From Litorimonas sp964511495 (lineage in GTDB: Bacteria; Pseudomonadota; Alphaproteobacteria; Caulobacterales; Maricaulaceae): a DNA stretch of 64,000 bases. The number at the start of each line of letters is the position of its first letter. Within the stretch, counting starts at the first letter, position 1. This document shows positions 28,865-38,771 of the stretch, in pieces. The stretch is taken from the NCBI GenBank assembly GCA_964511495.1, contig CAZEFT010000001.1, positions 1-64,000 of the forward strand, in the 5' to 3' direction. A program made the translations under genes and the position numbers. The notes under the pieces were generated by a model, which was not told where the DNA came from, searched no databases, and was given only the letters and a program-made list of their open reading frames with translations.

Positions 28865-30781
28865 ATGTGTGGAATCGCCGGAATAATTTCGCCTTTGTCC
28901 AAAGAGGATAAAGGGCAACGTATCGAATCCATGATGGGCTCTATCGTCCATCGCGGTCCTGATGATGGCCAATATCACGTCGATGATCATATCGGTTTCG
29001 GCTTTCGGCGATTGGCCATTATCGACATTGATAGTGGAGCCCAACCCATGCGATCCGGTGACGGACGTCACTGGATGGTTTTCAATGGTGAAATTTATAA
29101 TTTCAAATCTTTGCGCGAGACCCTGAAAGCCAAAGGCCATAACTTCAAAACAGAATCTGACTCGGAAGTCTTGCTCAATGCCTATAAGGAATGGGGGAAG
29201 GATTGCCTGAAACACCTTAACGGTATGTTCGGATTTGCCATTTGGGACACGGAACAAAAATCTCTTTTTGTGGCCGTTGATCGTCTCGGCATTAAGCCCC
29301 TTTATTATTACAAAAAGGGTGACACACTTGTCTTTGCCTCAGAAGCCAAAGCCTTATTTGCTTCTGGCCTTGTCCCTTGTGAAGCCGACTATAACACTCT
29401 GCCCTTCCATATGACATTTTTGACCGCGCCTTTCCCGCGCACTATGTTCAAAAATGTTCATAAACTGGAACCCGGTCATTTTCTGGAAATGAAAGGTGAC
29501 GACCTTAGTCTTCATAAATATTGGGATTGTGTACCGTCCGAAGACCCCGAGAAATGGTCCGAAAATTCTGCCGAACGTGTGGCCGAGGAGGTCCAAAAGG
29601 CTGTGATTGGTCAGTCAATCTCTGATGTTCCGCTCGGCTCTTTTTTGAGCGGCGGTGTTGACTCTTCTGCTGTGTGTCATTTTCTGAACGATCATCAAGA
29701 CGGTCAGTTGGAGACTTATTTCATTGGCTTCAAAAATGAAGATTTGAAAGCCGATGTTCTGATGGATGAGCGGCCTTATGCCAAAGAGATGGCTGACCGC
29801 CTTGGCTCCAAACATCACGAAATCGATATTACGAGTGATGGTTTAGAAACTCTGCTGCCAAAACTCGTCTGGCATATGGATGAACCCGTCGGTGACCCGG
29901 CAGCAATTACGACCTTCCTCGTCAGTCGTGCGGCAAGAGAAACATTGACTGTGTTATTAAGCGGCGTTGGCGGTGATGAATTATTCGCAGGTTATCCCCG
30001 TCATCTGGCCATTAAGCTCATGGCTTCATTCCGGAAATTACCGCGACCGCTTCAAGCGCTCGCCACGCGCACAGGTGACCTTATTCCCGGAGGAAGCCAT
30101 TCTGTTTTGCGCAGTGCGAAAAAGTTTTTGCGCTCGGTTAAGGGTGATGAACTGTCCAGCTATTTGCAAATGCTGACCTATTTCTCACCCGAGCAACATA
30201 AGACACTCTTCACTCAAGAGTTTTATGACGCTTATTGCCGCGAAGATGTTTACCGCTACCACCGAGATTATTTTGATCGTTGCGAAGGACAGCCTCTACT
30301 CAATAAAGTGCAATATGTTGATGCCAAAACATTCCTACCTTGCCTTAACCTGACCTATACAGACCGAATGAGCATGGCTGCCTCTATTGAGGTGCGGGTG
30401 CCCCTCATTGATGATCATCTCTTCGCCAATCTTTGGGACCTACCCGTTGATCAGAAAATTTATAAACGTCAGAGAAAGCATATTTTTAAAAAGGCCATGG
30501 AACCGCATTTGCCGCATGATATTATCTGGCGGAAAAAAAGTGGGTTCGGAGCGCCTATTCAATCATGGGTCAATAATGAATTGAAACATCTGGTTGATGA
30601 GTTTTTAGGACGCGACCACCTTAAAAAACAAGGGATTTTCAACCCCGATACCATCGCCAAGCTTCTCAAAAGTGAAGAGAAAAAAGAGGATTATTTTGCC
30701 AACCATATCTGGCAATTATTGGTCTTCCAAATCTGGCACAGAATTTACATTGAAAATGACGGATTATCGCCAACGCTCTAA
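28865..30781 (+). CDS. Glutamine-hydrolysing asparagine synthase homologue, copy 2
   Basis: A 638-residue AsnB-family protein with nucleophile Cys2 (CGIAGII), glutaminase-site RLAIIDIDSGAQP and FNGEIYNF, and the ATP loop SGGVDSSA near residues 262-269. GGDELFAGYPRH follows. It differs throughout from copy 1 at 21022, so the two probably amidate different acceptors or positions rather than being redundant (inference). The preceding gap is 63 bp. It ends 44 bases before the oxidoreductase gene. Confidence 0.9.
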   Translation: MCGIAGIISPLSKEDKGQRIESMMGSIVHRGPDDGQYHVDDHIGFGFRRLAIIDIDSGAQPMRSGDGRHWMVFNGEIYNFKSLRETLKAKGHNFKTESDSEVLLNAYKEWGKDCLKHLNGMFGFAIWDTEQKSLFVAVDRLGIKPLYYYKKGDTLVFASEAKALFASGLVPCEADYNTLPFHMTFLTAPFPRTMFKNVHKLEPGHFLEMKGDDLSLHKYWDCVPSEDPEKWSENSAERVAEEVQKAVIGQSISDVPLGSFLSGGVDSSAVCHFLNDHQDGQLETYFIGFKNEDLKADVLMDERPYAKEMADRLGSKHHEIDITSDGLETLLPKLVWHMDEPVGDPAAITTFLVSRAARETLTVLLSGVGGDELFAGYPRHLAIKLMASFRKLPRPLQALATRTGDLIPGGSHSVLRSAKKFLRSVKGDELSSYLQMLTYFSPEQHKTLFTQEFYDAYCREDVYRYHRDYFDRCEGQPLLNKVQYVDAKTFLPCLNLTYTDRMSMAASIEVRVPLIDDHLFANLWDLPVDQKIYKRQRKHIFKKAMEPHLPHDIIWRKKSGFGAPIQSWVNNELKHLVDEFLGRDHLKKQGIFNPDTIAKLLKSEEKKEDYFANHIWQLLVFQIWHRIYIENDGLSPTL

Positions 30782-30825
30782 GAGGCGTGGCATCTCCCCT
30801 TCCACGACAATATCGCAGGTTCATC

Positions 30826-33009
30826 ATGCAACAGCTTACGCAAAAATTGAAAAAAGGCCAGATTGAGATCAGAGATGTCTCTTTGCCTATGATCCCCCCC
30901 GGTCATGTTTTGGTACGCAATCACTATTCACTTATCAGTGCAGGGACAGAAAGCTCCACTGTGGCCACAGCGCGTAAAAGCCTGTTGGGCAAAGCCCGCG
31001 CCCGACCGCAACAAGCCAAACAAGTTTTTGACGTTTTACGCACCCAAGGTCCGGTACAGACTTATCGTACGGTTATCAAAAAGCTCGATGCCTATTCACC
31101 GCTTGGCTATAGCTGTGCAGGTGAAGTCGTTCAGATGGCTGATGACGTTAGAGAGTTTCACGTTGGTGATCTTGTTGCCTGTGCAGGCAATACGGCCAGC
31201 CATGCAGAGTATGTCTCCGTACCTGTAAATTTGGCCGTAAAATTAGCCAAAGACACAGATATGCGCACGGCAGCGTTTAATGCGCTCGGAGCGATTGCTA
31301 TGCAGGGAATCCGCCGCGCTGACCTCAATCTAGGCGAAAGTTGCGCTATTATCGGGCTTGGCCTCATCGGGCAATTAACGGGGATGATGTTGAAGGCTGC
31401 GGGCATTCAGGTCATCGGGATTGATATTGACGCCGAGACCGTAAAACGCACGGCTTCGGGCGTTTGCGACGCGGCCTTTACACGTGGCACCGCTGGCCTC
31501 GCTGAAAAAATTGACCATATGACGCAAGGTTTAGGCGTAGATTCGGTGATTATCACGGCCGGGACCTCTAGTCTTGACCCCGTTAATTTTGCCGGACGGA
31601 TTTGCCGCAAACGAGGCTCAGTTGTGATTGTCGGAGCTGTGCCCACAGGATTTGAACGCGACCCAGATTATTACCGCAAAGAATTGGATTTGCGTATGTC
31701 CTGCTCTTATGGGCCGGGGCGCTATGATCCCAATTTCGAAGAAAAAGGAATTGATTATCCGGCCGCCTATGTGCGTTGGACGGAAAAGCGGAATATGCAG
31801 TCTTTCCATAAGCTAATTGAAAGTGGGCAACTTGATGTGGCAAACCTCATCACGCATGAATTTGCCTTCGAGAAAGCCGCCGACGCTTACGAACTTATTC
31901 TGGGCCGAACCGAGCCTTATTTTGGAGTCGTCTTATCGTATGATTTGGAAAAAGCATCCGACTTAAGCACGGTAAAAGACCTGCCAAAAGCAGCGGCCAC
32001 AACCAGAGGCGTCTCCTTTATTGGTGCAGGCAGCTATGCTCAAAGCTTCCTTTTGCCCAATATCGGGAAAATGGACGGGCTTAATCTACGCGGAGCCGTA
32101 ACCAATTCTGGCACGACCTCTCAACGTGTCGCTGATCAATATGGGTTTGATTATTGCAGTGATGATCCGTCTAAAGTCTTTGCCGATGAAGACACTGCAA
32201 CGGTCTTTATCGCCACGCGCCATGACACCCATACCCCTTATGTTCTGGACGGGTTGAAAGCCGGTAAAAACGTCTATGTTGAAAAACCGATATGCCTGAC
32301 ATCGCAAGAGTTGCAAGATATTGCCGCCGCATATCAAAACAGTGATAAACACCTTATGGTCGGCTTTAACCGTCGTTTTGCCCCTCATGTACAAAAGGTC
32401 AAATCATCTCTCGGCAAGACACCCATGTCTGTTACCTACCGCGTGAATGCCGGCAATATTCCAGCCGAGAGCTGGATCCAGGATATGGACGTCGGCGGCG
32501 GGCGCATTATTGGCGAAGGGTGCCACTTTATTGATCTGATTACTTTCCTGACCGGAAGCTTACCCGTACGCGTTTATGCCTCTGCCATGCGCAGCGCCGC
32601 AAATACCGAAGATACAGTGTCCATCAATATTGAATATGCAAACGGGTCCATCGGCACGGTTCATTATTTTGCGAATGGCGCGAAGTCACTTGCCAAGGAA
32701 TATATTGAAATTTTCCAAGACGGCACGAGCCATGTGATAGATGATTTCAAAACGACGACGTCTTACCGTTCGGGTGGCAAACCCAATGTCGAGAAAAGCG
32801 CTATTCAGAATAAAGGTCAGTCTGAAATGGTCTTGCAATTTATGGCACGCGTAAATGAAGGCGGAGAGCCTCTTATCCCATTTGCGGAGATTTATGGCGT
32901 AGCGGCCGCAACCTTGGCGGCTGTAGCCTCACTACGTCACCACATGCCCGTCCAAATCAATGAGATGATGGGGCACACAGGTGAGAGCGCAAGCAAAGAC
33001 AAAAGCTAA
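30826..33009 (+). CDS. Two-domain oxidoreductase: zinc-type alcohol dehydrogenase + Gfo/Idh/MocA
   Basis: A 727-residue fusion. The first half is a medium-chain dehydrogenase-like domain (YSLISAGTESSTV, GYSCAGEVVQ, and a GLGLIGQLTG Rossmann loop near 177-186). The second half, from about residue 390, is a Gfo/Idh/MocA NAD(P) oxidoreductase (SFIGAGSYAQSFLLPNI; EKPICLT with the family Lys; GEGCHFIDL). Such fusions occur in polysaccharide clusters, often beside heparinase-like proteins, which are absent here. I chose ATG 30826 over GTG 30787 since AGGT six bases upstream gives a ribosome site. Probable role: modifying a nucleotide or lipid-linked sugar. Last gene of the operon. Confidence 0.87.
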   Translation: MQQLTQKLKKGQIEIRDVSLPMIPPGHVLVRNHYSLISAGTESSTVATARKSLLGKARARPQQAKQVFDVLRTQGPVQTYRTVIKKLDAYSPLGYSCAGEVVQMADDVREFHVGDLVACAGNTASHAEYVSVPVNLAVKLAKDTDMRTAAFNALGAIAMQGIRRADLNLGESCAIIGLGLIGQLTGMMLKAAGIQVIGIDIDAETVKRTASGVCDAAFTRGTAGLAEKIDHMTQGLGVDSVIITAGTSSLDPVNFAGRICRKRGSVVIVGAVPTGFERDPDYYRKELDLRMSCSYGPGRYDPNFEEKGIDYPAAYVRWTEKRNMQSFHKLIESGQLDVANLITHEFAFEKAADAYELILGRTEPYFGVVLSYDLEKASDLSTVKDLPKAAATTRGVSFIGAGSYAQSFLLPNIGKMDGLNLRGAVTNSGTTSQRVADQYGFDYCSDDPSKVFADEDTATVFIATRHDTHTPYVLDGLKAGKNVYVEKPICLTSQELQDIAAAYQNSDKHLMVGFNRRFAPHVQKVKSSLGKTPMSVTYRVNAGNIPAESWIQDMDVGGGRIIGEGCHFIDLITFLTGSLPVRVYASAMRSAANTEDTVSINIEYANGSIGTVHYFANGAKSLAKEYIEIFQDGTSHVIDDFKTTTSYRSGGKPNVEKSAIQNKGQSEMVLQFMARVNEGGEPLIPFAEIYGVAAATLAAVASLRHHMPVQINEMMGHTGESASKDKS

Positions 33010-33021
33010 AATAAAGAGACA

Positions 33022-33050
33022 GGGCGACACGGTTTTATAACGCGTCGCCT
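33022..33050. terminator. Possible hairpin between convergent operons
   Basis: GGCGAC (33023-33028) pairs with GTCGCC (33044-33049) around a 15-base AT-rich loop. There is no T-run, so this is a weak terminator candidate in the 52-bp space between the oxidoreductase and the O-antigen ligase. Confidence 0.35.
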
Positions 33051-33061
33051 CTTCAACCCTT

Positions 33062-34396
33062 CTATACTTTTCTGCGTGTAATCAGTCCGAGCGAAAAGCC
33101 GAAGAGCGTACCAATCGCCAGTGTGCGCAGAGGATAGTCAACAAGGCTGTGCAGCATTACCATTAAAAGCGCCAATGTTGCGGCTTTGGCGACGATACTG
33201 CCTTTGCGTCCGGCCATACCCAAGCGGAGCAATGTCCGCCCCCACCAGAGCCAAAAGGCGACCACGATAAACCCGCCAAACACACCCATATCAATCAAGA
33301 TTTCCAGATAGTCATTATGGGCATGAGGCAGGAAAACGCTGCTGATATTATCGAGCGACTCATAAAGGCGGTAGACATCGGGGTAAGCCCCCAAACCTGC
33401 CCCGACCGTCAGGTAATCCGGCATAATTTCCACTGTTTTCCGATAGACAAAACCGCGGGACATTTCACCATTAACGGCCAATTTATCCGTCACCACCCCA
33501 ACACTTAACAGAGAGTCAAACGCGTCATAAAGGAGCAATCCGATAAAGGGGGCAACTACAATCAGAATAAGCAATAGTTTCGAGTTTAAACGAAAGCCCC
33601 CCTTCATCGACAACATGATGACCGACATGATCACGGCAAATATCATCAACATATAACCGGCGACTGAGGTGTTCACCATCAGCCCCAGAATAAAGGCAAT
33701 GATCATTATAATTGCTGCTACTGAGCGCTTATTCATTGGCTCAATATATGATTCATCAGGGTTAAATGCTTTGTACATAAAGGCAAAAGCGAAAGGTAAA
33801 GCCATGAGCAGAAGCGTCGCCTGATGATTTGCATTGGAGAAAAATCCAACAGCTAAGTCCTCATTTGTCACATCATAAAAATGTAGAGGTCCGCCCGGAC
33901 TCACTTTTTGGAAAAAACCAAGAATGACCGTAATGAGGGCGAAGAAGAGAAACCCCCAGATTGCCGTATTTTGTTCATCGCTATCACTGAAATGGACAAC
34001 CATAAGATAAATCGCAATGGGCGGCAGCAGGTTTGAGAGGGAGAATAATGTCTTCTCGGGTGCCATAGATATAGGGCGCCACGGCAACGGCATTTGTAGC
34101 AAGGCATAGCCTTCAGCAATCACTTCACGTCCCGGTAGAGACGTCCAAATTGACGGCGGAAAAGGAATAAGTTGGACAAGGGTAAACAGGACAAATGCTG
34201 AGAGAATGACAAAAAGTGTTTTGGATTTCGAGACGATCTCCGAAAAATCAACCTGCCACAACGTCCAACAAATTATCAAAAGCGAAAGGGCGTAAAGCAC
34301 GAGTTTCGGCGCAAAGATGTACTGACTCGTCCCACCCAATAAGCAGCATAAAAGCAAGAAGGACATGGTCCGAAATTTTGTAAAAAGAGAAAGCAT
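33062..34396 (-). CDS. O-antigen ligase family protein (Wzy_C)
   Basis: A 444-residue inner-membrane protein with about 12 hydrophobic segments. A long periplasmic loop ends in FLPHAHNDYLEILIDMGVFGG, the classical Wzy_C motif whose His is needed by WaaL-type ligases. Predicted to transfer undecaprenyl-linked polymer to a lipid or protein acceptor, or act as a second polymerase. It ends the minus-strand Wzc2-phosphatase-TPR operon (20-bp gap from the TPR gene), which hints that this kinase and ligase serve one pathway. Confidence 0.87.
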   Translation of the reverse strand: MLSLFTKFRTMSFLLLCCLLGGTSQYIFAPKLVLYALSLLIICWTLWQVDFSEIVSKSKTLFVILSAFVLFTLVQLIPFPPSIWTSLPGREVIAEGYALLQMPLPWRPISMAPEKTLFSLSNLLPPIAIYLMVVHFSDSDEQNTAIWGFLFFALITVILGFFQKVSPGGPLHFYDVTNEDLAVGFFSNANHQATLLLMALPFAFAFMYKAFNPDESYIEPMNKRSVAAIIMIIAFILGLMVNTSVAGYMLMIFAVIMSVIMLSMKGGFRLNSKLLLILIVVAPFIGLLLYDAFDSLLSVGVVTDKLAVNGEMSRGFVYRKTVEIMPDYLTVGAGLGAYPDVYRLYESLDNISSVFLPHAHNDYLEILIDMGVFGGFIVVAFWLWWGRTLLRLGMAGRKGSIVAKAATLALLMVMLHSLVDYPLRTLAIGTLFGFSLGLITRRKV

Positions 34397-34415
34397 GAGC
34401 GAAGTTTTTTCTGGT

Positions 34416-35627
34416 TTATTCTTTAAGAGCGGCGATGGGACGGAGCGAAATCGACTTTAAAATAATTTCAGCGCGCGCCGGGAAAGCGCCTTGATTGGCA
34501 AAGAATTGAATTTTCTGTGTGTCACAGCCCTCCTCGGGAATGGTGAAATCCTGAGTATAGACTTGCTCTTCTTCTCCCGCTTCATTGATGGATAAGACGG
34601 ATAATTGTCTGTCTGCCAAGGCACAGGCTATGCGGGCGGCGAAGGGGCCATTATTCTTCGTTAATCGTCCTTCCGCCGTAATACTCAGGCGATAGGATTG
34701 GCCAGCAGGGGCACCGATAAATTGCTGCGTCAGGAAGATACCGTTCGAATTGCCTGCCCCGGATAATATAAGCCCGCCTTCACGTTCAAATTCTGAATAA
34801 CCATTGGCCGAAGAATAAATTTGCCAATTAAACGGTAAAGGACCTTCTAGGCCTTGAAAGCTAGCGTCATAAATGACCGGAGCCGCCTTCCCTTGAGAGG
34901 ACTGGATATCCCGCCACACGTCGCGCGCTTTCTTGTAATCTTGAAGCGTCAAAAGGTTGGCGTAAAGTATCCTTTGCGTTTGCTCGCCGCTCATAGCGTA
35001 GTTCGATGCACCCGCCGCCATTTTGGCCAGTCGCGCGGAAAGTTGCGGATTTTTCCCTTCTTTCTGAACCAAGGCATTGTAAAAATCAGAAGCCCAGAAA
35101 AGGTCCTTCTCAAATATTTTTTCAAACGCTGGCCACATCACAGGAAATTCTGACAAGGCTAATAAAACGGGTAATTGCTGTTGGAATGTCTCAGGCTCCA
35201 AACTCAAATATACGTTAAACAGCTCAAGCGCTTTGGTGGTTTCCTCTTTCCGCAAGGCAATATTATAGAGCCCCAAAGCGGCACCTCGACTGCGCGGGTT
35301 ACGACTCTGCGCCGCTTTGAACAAGGTTTCAGCTTTTTCAAAATTCTGATTTTCAAAAGCGATAAATCCATGATGCAAAATCGCGGTATCCGAAAGCGGG
35401 TCGCGTTTCAAAATCATTTTAGCACGTGCGGCTAGCTCCGTTTGAACAGTGGCATCAGACACATTTTCCAAAGCTTTGCGGTTTTTCAATGATAAGAGGC
35501 GACTGCCTTCATCATCGAAGCGCATAGCAAGTTCAGGATTATCTTTGGCAAATGTCCACGACAAAGCAGGCCGACCCAAAAAATAGGCAAGTATGAGGCC
35601 AAATAGAATTGACAGGAACAGTTTCAT
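34416..35627 (-). CDS. TPR-repeat membrane-anchored protein
   Basis: A 403-residue protein with a single N-terminal membrane segment (LFLSILFGLILAYFLG, residues about 3-18), then TPR-like helices from about 60 to 230 (AILHHGFIAFENQNFEKAET, RGAALGLYNIALRKEE). The last 130 residues are beta-rich (GLEGPLPFNWQIYSSANGYSEF, then AAR/CAL/LS strands), probably a jelly-roll carbohydrate-binding-like domain. ATG 35627 is preferred over GTG 35639, where the ribosome site would be too close. Together with the ligase it may scaffold polymer transfer in the periplasm; function is not established. Confidence 0.7.
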   Translation of the reverse strand: MKLFLSILFGLILAYFLGRPALSWTFAKDNPELAMRFDDEGSRLLSLKNRKALENVSDATVQTELAARAKMILKRDPLSDTAILHHGFIAFENQNFEKAETLFKAAQSRNPRSRGAALGLYNIALRKEETTKALELFNVYLSLEPETFQQQLPVLLALSEFPVMWPAFEKIFEKDLFWASDFYNALVQKEGKNPQLSARLAKMAAGASNYAMSGEQTQRILYANLLTLQDYKKARDVWRDIQSSQGKAAPVIYDASFQGLEGPLPFNWQIYSSANGYSEFEREGGLILSGAGNSNGIFLTQQFIGAPAGQSYRLSITAEGRLTKNNGPFAARIACALADRQLSVLSINEAGEEEQVYTQDFTIPEEGCDTQKIQFFANQGAFPARAEIILKSISLRPIAALKE

Positions 35628-35732
35628 AACAGGTTTCACCCTCTAACGCGCTGCCCCACCTTTTTATATCTATAGCGGACGCTTGCAAGAATGCGACGCT
35701 TATTAAAAGAATTAGCAGTGGATAGTCAGGCT

Positions 35733-36572
35733 CTATCCGGAAGTATTAAAGATGGATTCCGGTTCGGCCGACGGCTCTTCAAAGGTTTCAGATTGGATAA
35801 ACCGCACCGTTTCATTGCGAATGAACACGGCGGTCAGGGGGTTTCCCTTATACCCACCTGTATCCACGCCAATGCGATTGGGAAGGTTTTCAGGCTCTTC
35901 AGAAATCGTATGGCCATGGATGACGCGGTAAGGATGGGGTTTTTTATACTGCAAAAACGTATCCCTAATCCACCGAAAGTCTTTTTCATCTTGACGATCA
36001 AGCGGGACCTTGGGCTTGATACCCGCATGAACGCATAGGTAGTCGCCCGCCAAATAATAATTTTGAAAAGACGAAATAAAGTCAAAATGTGAGCGGGGGA
36101 CACGGCCCTGCAATTTGTGAAGCAAGCTTTCAGGATTATGGTGAATTTGCCCGAGATTAGTCACGCCATAACTGCGCATACATTCACGCCCGCCGAATTT
36201 ATACCAAAAGCGCAAGCTACTGAGGTCGCCTTCCAATACTTTCAAAAAGACTTCTTCATGATTCCCGGCTAGAAATATCGGACGGGCATAGCTAGGCTTA
36301 TAACTCATCAAGGACTCGATAACTTCTTTTGACTTCGGCCCCCGATCAACAAGATCTCCCAAGAAAATGATTTTAGGTAAGTCCTCACCTGAAAGCGCGG
36401 AAATATTCGGATATTCGCGCCCAATGTCCTCACGGATACGTTTGAGCAAGGAAATCATCTTGTCAAAACAACCGTGTATATCGCCTATGACATAGGCACC
36501 CTCTACCGGGCCTAGATAAGCCGGCGTTTTGGATTTCTTCGTCTTTTTCGGTTTTTTGAAGAGTTTTATCAT
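35733..36572 (-). CDS. PPP-family metallophosphatase (Ser/Thr phosphatase-like)
   Basis: A 279-residue calcineurin-like phosphatase with GDIHGC, GDLVDRGP, GNHE, a CVHAGI segment and VIHGHT, the complete set of metal ligands for the PPP family. The N-terminus is strongly basic (KLFKKPKKTKKSKT) and has no signal peptide, so it is cytoplasmic. ATG 36572 is chosen because upstream in-frame codons lie against the stop of the kinase gene. It is encoded directly after Wzc copy 2, so it may dephosphorylate that kinase or its substrates (inference); it is not a Wzb-type low-molecular-weight phosphatase. Confidence 0.88.
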   Translation of the reverse strand: MIKLFKKPKKTKKSKTPAYLGPVEGAYVIGDIHGCFDKMISLLKRIREDIGREYPNISALSGEDLPKIIFLGDLVDRGPKSKEVIESLMSYKPSYARPIFLAGNHEEVFLKVLEGDLSSLRFWYKFGGRECMRSYGVTNLGQIHHNPESLLHKLQGRVPRSHFDFISSFQNYYLAGDYLCVHAGIKPKVPLDRQDEKDFRWIRDTFLQYKKPHPYRVIHGHTISEEPENLPNRIGVDTGGYKGNPLTAVFIRNETVRFIQSETFEEPSAEPESIFNTSG

Positions 36573-36632
36573 CTCATCGCCGAGATAAGCCCCGCATGAG
36601 AGCTTTGCAAAATAAAAATTCACGCATGAGCA

Positions 36633-38771
36633 TTACTCTTGTCCCAAATGAACGCGTTTTTTCGGTTTGTTTCTGAATCGCCCTTGTGAATTTTTCCCAT
36701 ATTGCGTGGCCTGTTTGCCATAGCTGTAGCGCGAATAATGATAGGAATGACGGCCATGGGAGGGTCTGTATTTCGTCATTACCAAGCCCGCAATATGACG
36801 ACAAGCGGGCTTCAGGCTCTGGATTGTCGTGATAACCGCCCGAGCCGGTAATGTATTTGACTGGGTGACGATAACGGTCTCATCGCAGACCCCACCTAAT
36901 AGCAAAGCATCGGACAGACCAAGAACCGGGGGGCCATCGACAATCACCACATCATATAGCTCACGAACACGCGCTAAAATATCTTTCAATTCTTGAGAGG
37001 CGAGCAAACGGGCCGGATCGTCAGGTTCTATCCCCGCCTCGAGAAAGTCCAGATTCACAATACGGGTAGATTGGATTTCGTTTTCAACATTCCCGCCATT
37101 TTCCAATAATCCCGCCAAGCCGATGGAAGAAGAGTCTTTATTCTGAAAAGATGGCAAACGCAGATCGGCATCAATCATGAGGGTCTTTTTACCGATAACA
37201 GCAAAGCTACGACTTAACGCTAAAGATGTCACTGACTTACCTTCGCCTGCACGGGTACTGGTTACCTGCACACAGGGCGTATGCGTATAATTGGCGAGAA
37301 TATTATCCAGTTTCGTGCGCGCCGTGGAATAGGCTTCTGCTGTCGGGGAGAGCGGATTGGACAATAATTCATTCGTCATATCCTTCGTCTTCATCTTGGG
37401 AATGACACCCAGCAAACGCATACCCAGGCGGTCAATCACGCTATCTGGAGACGAAATCCTGTCATCTAATATTGAGATGAAAACAATGGTGAGGAAGCTT
37501 AGAAAAGACGAGCCCAATGCGGCCCACAACATGTTGAGCTCAAGATTGGGATAGATGGGTTTCGTTGGTTTTTGGGCCAAATCCAAAATATTCACCGCAG
37601 GAATAATCGGCGCTTGTTCGGCCGCATCAGTCTTCACCCGCTCCAAAAGACCGTTATATTCTGCCCGATTGGTTTCCACATCCAAACGCAGACGGTTGTA
37701 ATCAACAGAAGCCGCACGGATGACGTTGAGCTCTCGCGTGGACATTTGAATACGGCTTTCGACAGATGATAATTGATCCTCTAATGAGTCCAAAGTGAAT
37801 TGGGTCGATTTTAATTTCTGTTCGTAAATCAAATCGACATCTTCATCGGCCTGTTTGATTTTAATCCGAAGCTCAACCATATCTGGATAATCTTCTTTGA
37901 AGATCAGCAGGTCTTCTTCATATTTGCGTTCATAGGCCCGCTTAATCTCAATAACTTTTTTGATTTCAGGGTCATCCAAAAGGATTGGTGAGGCTTGCCC
38001 TTTGGAGAGGGCGTCCACCCGCCTCTTCGTGTCTTCGACCTCTCGGAGCAAAGTTTCTTTCTCATCCGTCAAACGTTGCAGGCGACGCGCCTCTTCTGTG
38101 TCGGAGGGGTCAAATTCGAACCCTGTTGCCGGAAGGTTTTGCAAATCGGTTTGCTTGACGAAGTCTGATAAAATACGCTCGGAATCTTCGAGACGGGACT
38201 TCACACTTTGCAAACGCCCTTCCAAGGCCTCTTGTTCGGACTCCACAACGGCTTGATCTGCGACGACAATATTATCCTCAAAGGTTTGGACAAGGCGGTT
38301 CGGAATGAGGGCGGCCAATTCCGGACTCTCATTTGTGAAACGAACCCGTAAAATGCGACTATCCCCCAAATAGGTGACGTCTAAGCCGGCTCGTAGAAAT
38401 TCAACCAATTTTGCAGTTCGAAGGCTGAGCGGCTCCCCCGCCAAAATCCCGGCTTGAGCGCTGAGTTCTGAATGGGCATGAAGATTTTCAGACTCAATCA
38501 CCTGCTCTATCAAGCCGCTGCTTTTCATTCGGAAAAGTTGCGTGGACAAATATTCTTCTGGGTTGAGAATCTGAGCGGCCTTTGTCGAGACACCGCTTTC
38601 TTCCGGATCTTGAATTTCGACCGTGGCAGAGGCTTGATAAATGGGGGTCAGTGTACCTGTGTACACATAGGCGGCAGCGGCACAAAGTAAGGCAAAGACC
38701 ACAATCAACCACCACCAACGTGACAGTTGGAAGAGGATTTTCCGAACTTTATCTTCCCACTTATTTTTCAT
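36633..38771 (-). CDS. Wzc/ExoP-type polysaccharide copolymerase and BY-kinase, copy 2
   Basis: A 712-residue paralogue of the protein at 5991. First membrane segment about residues 19-40 (WWWLIVVFALLCAAAAYVYT), long coiled-coil periplasmic domain, second membrane segment near 410-430. The kinase has Walker A RAGEGKS near 505-511, Walker A' LMIDADLRLP near 531-540 and Walker B VVIVDGPP near 607-614. The C-terminal tail holds seven spaced tyrosines (YRPSHGRHSYHYSRYSYG ... QYG). I chose ATG 38771; a TTG lies one codon upstream. It leads a minus-strand operon with phosphatase, TPR and ligase genes. Confidence 0.92.
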   Translation of the reverse strand: MKNKWEDKVRKILFQLSRWWWLIVVFALLCAAAAYVYTGTLTPIYQASATVEIQDPEESGVSTKAAQILNPEEYLSTQLFRMKSSGLIEQVIESENLHAHSELSAQAGILAGEPLSLRTAKLVEFLRAGLDVTYLGDSRILRVRFTNESPELAALIPNRLVQTFEDNIVVADQAVVESEQEALEGRLQSVKSRLEDSERILSDFVKQTDLQNLPATGFEFDPSDTEEARRLQRLTDEKETLLREVEDTKRRVDALSKGQASPILLDDPEIKKVIEIKRAYERKYEEDLLIFKEDYPDMVELRIKIKQADEDVDLIYEQKLKSTQFTLDSLEDQLSSVESRIQMSTRELNVIRAASVDYNRLRLDVETNRAEYNGLLERVKTDAAEQAPIIPAVNILDLAQKPTKPIYPNLELNMLWAALGSSFLSFLTIVFISILDDRISSPDSVIDRLGMRLLGVIPKMKTKDMTNELLSNPLSPTAEAYSTARTKLDNILANYTHTPCVQVTSTRAGEGKSVTSLALSRSFAVIGKKTLMIDADLRLPSFQNKDSSSIGLAGLLENGGNVENEIQSTRIVNLDFLEAGIEPDDPARLLASQELKDILARVRELYDVVIVDGPPVLGLSDALLLGGVCDETVIVTQSNTLPARAVITTIQSLKPACRHIAGLVMTKYRPSHGRHSYHYSRYSYGKQATQYGKNSQGRFRNKPKKRVHLGQE

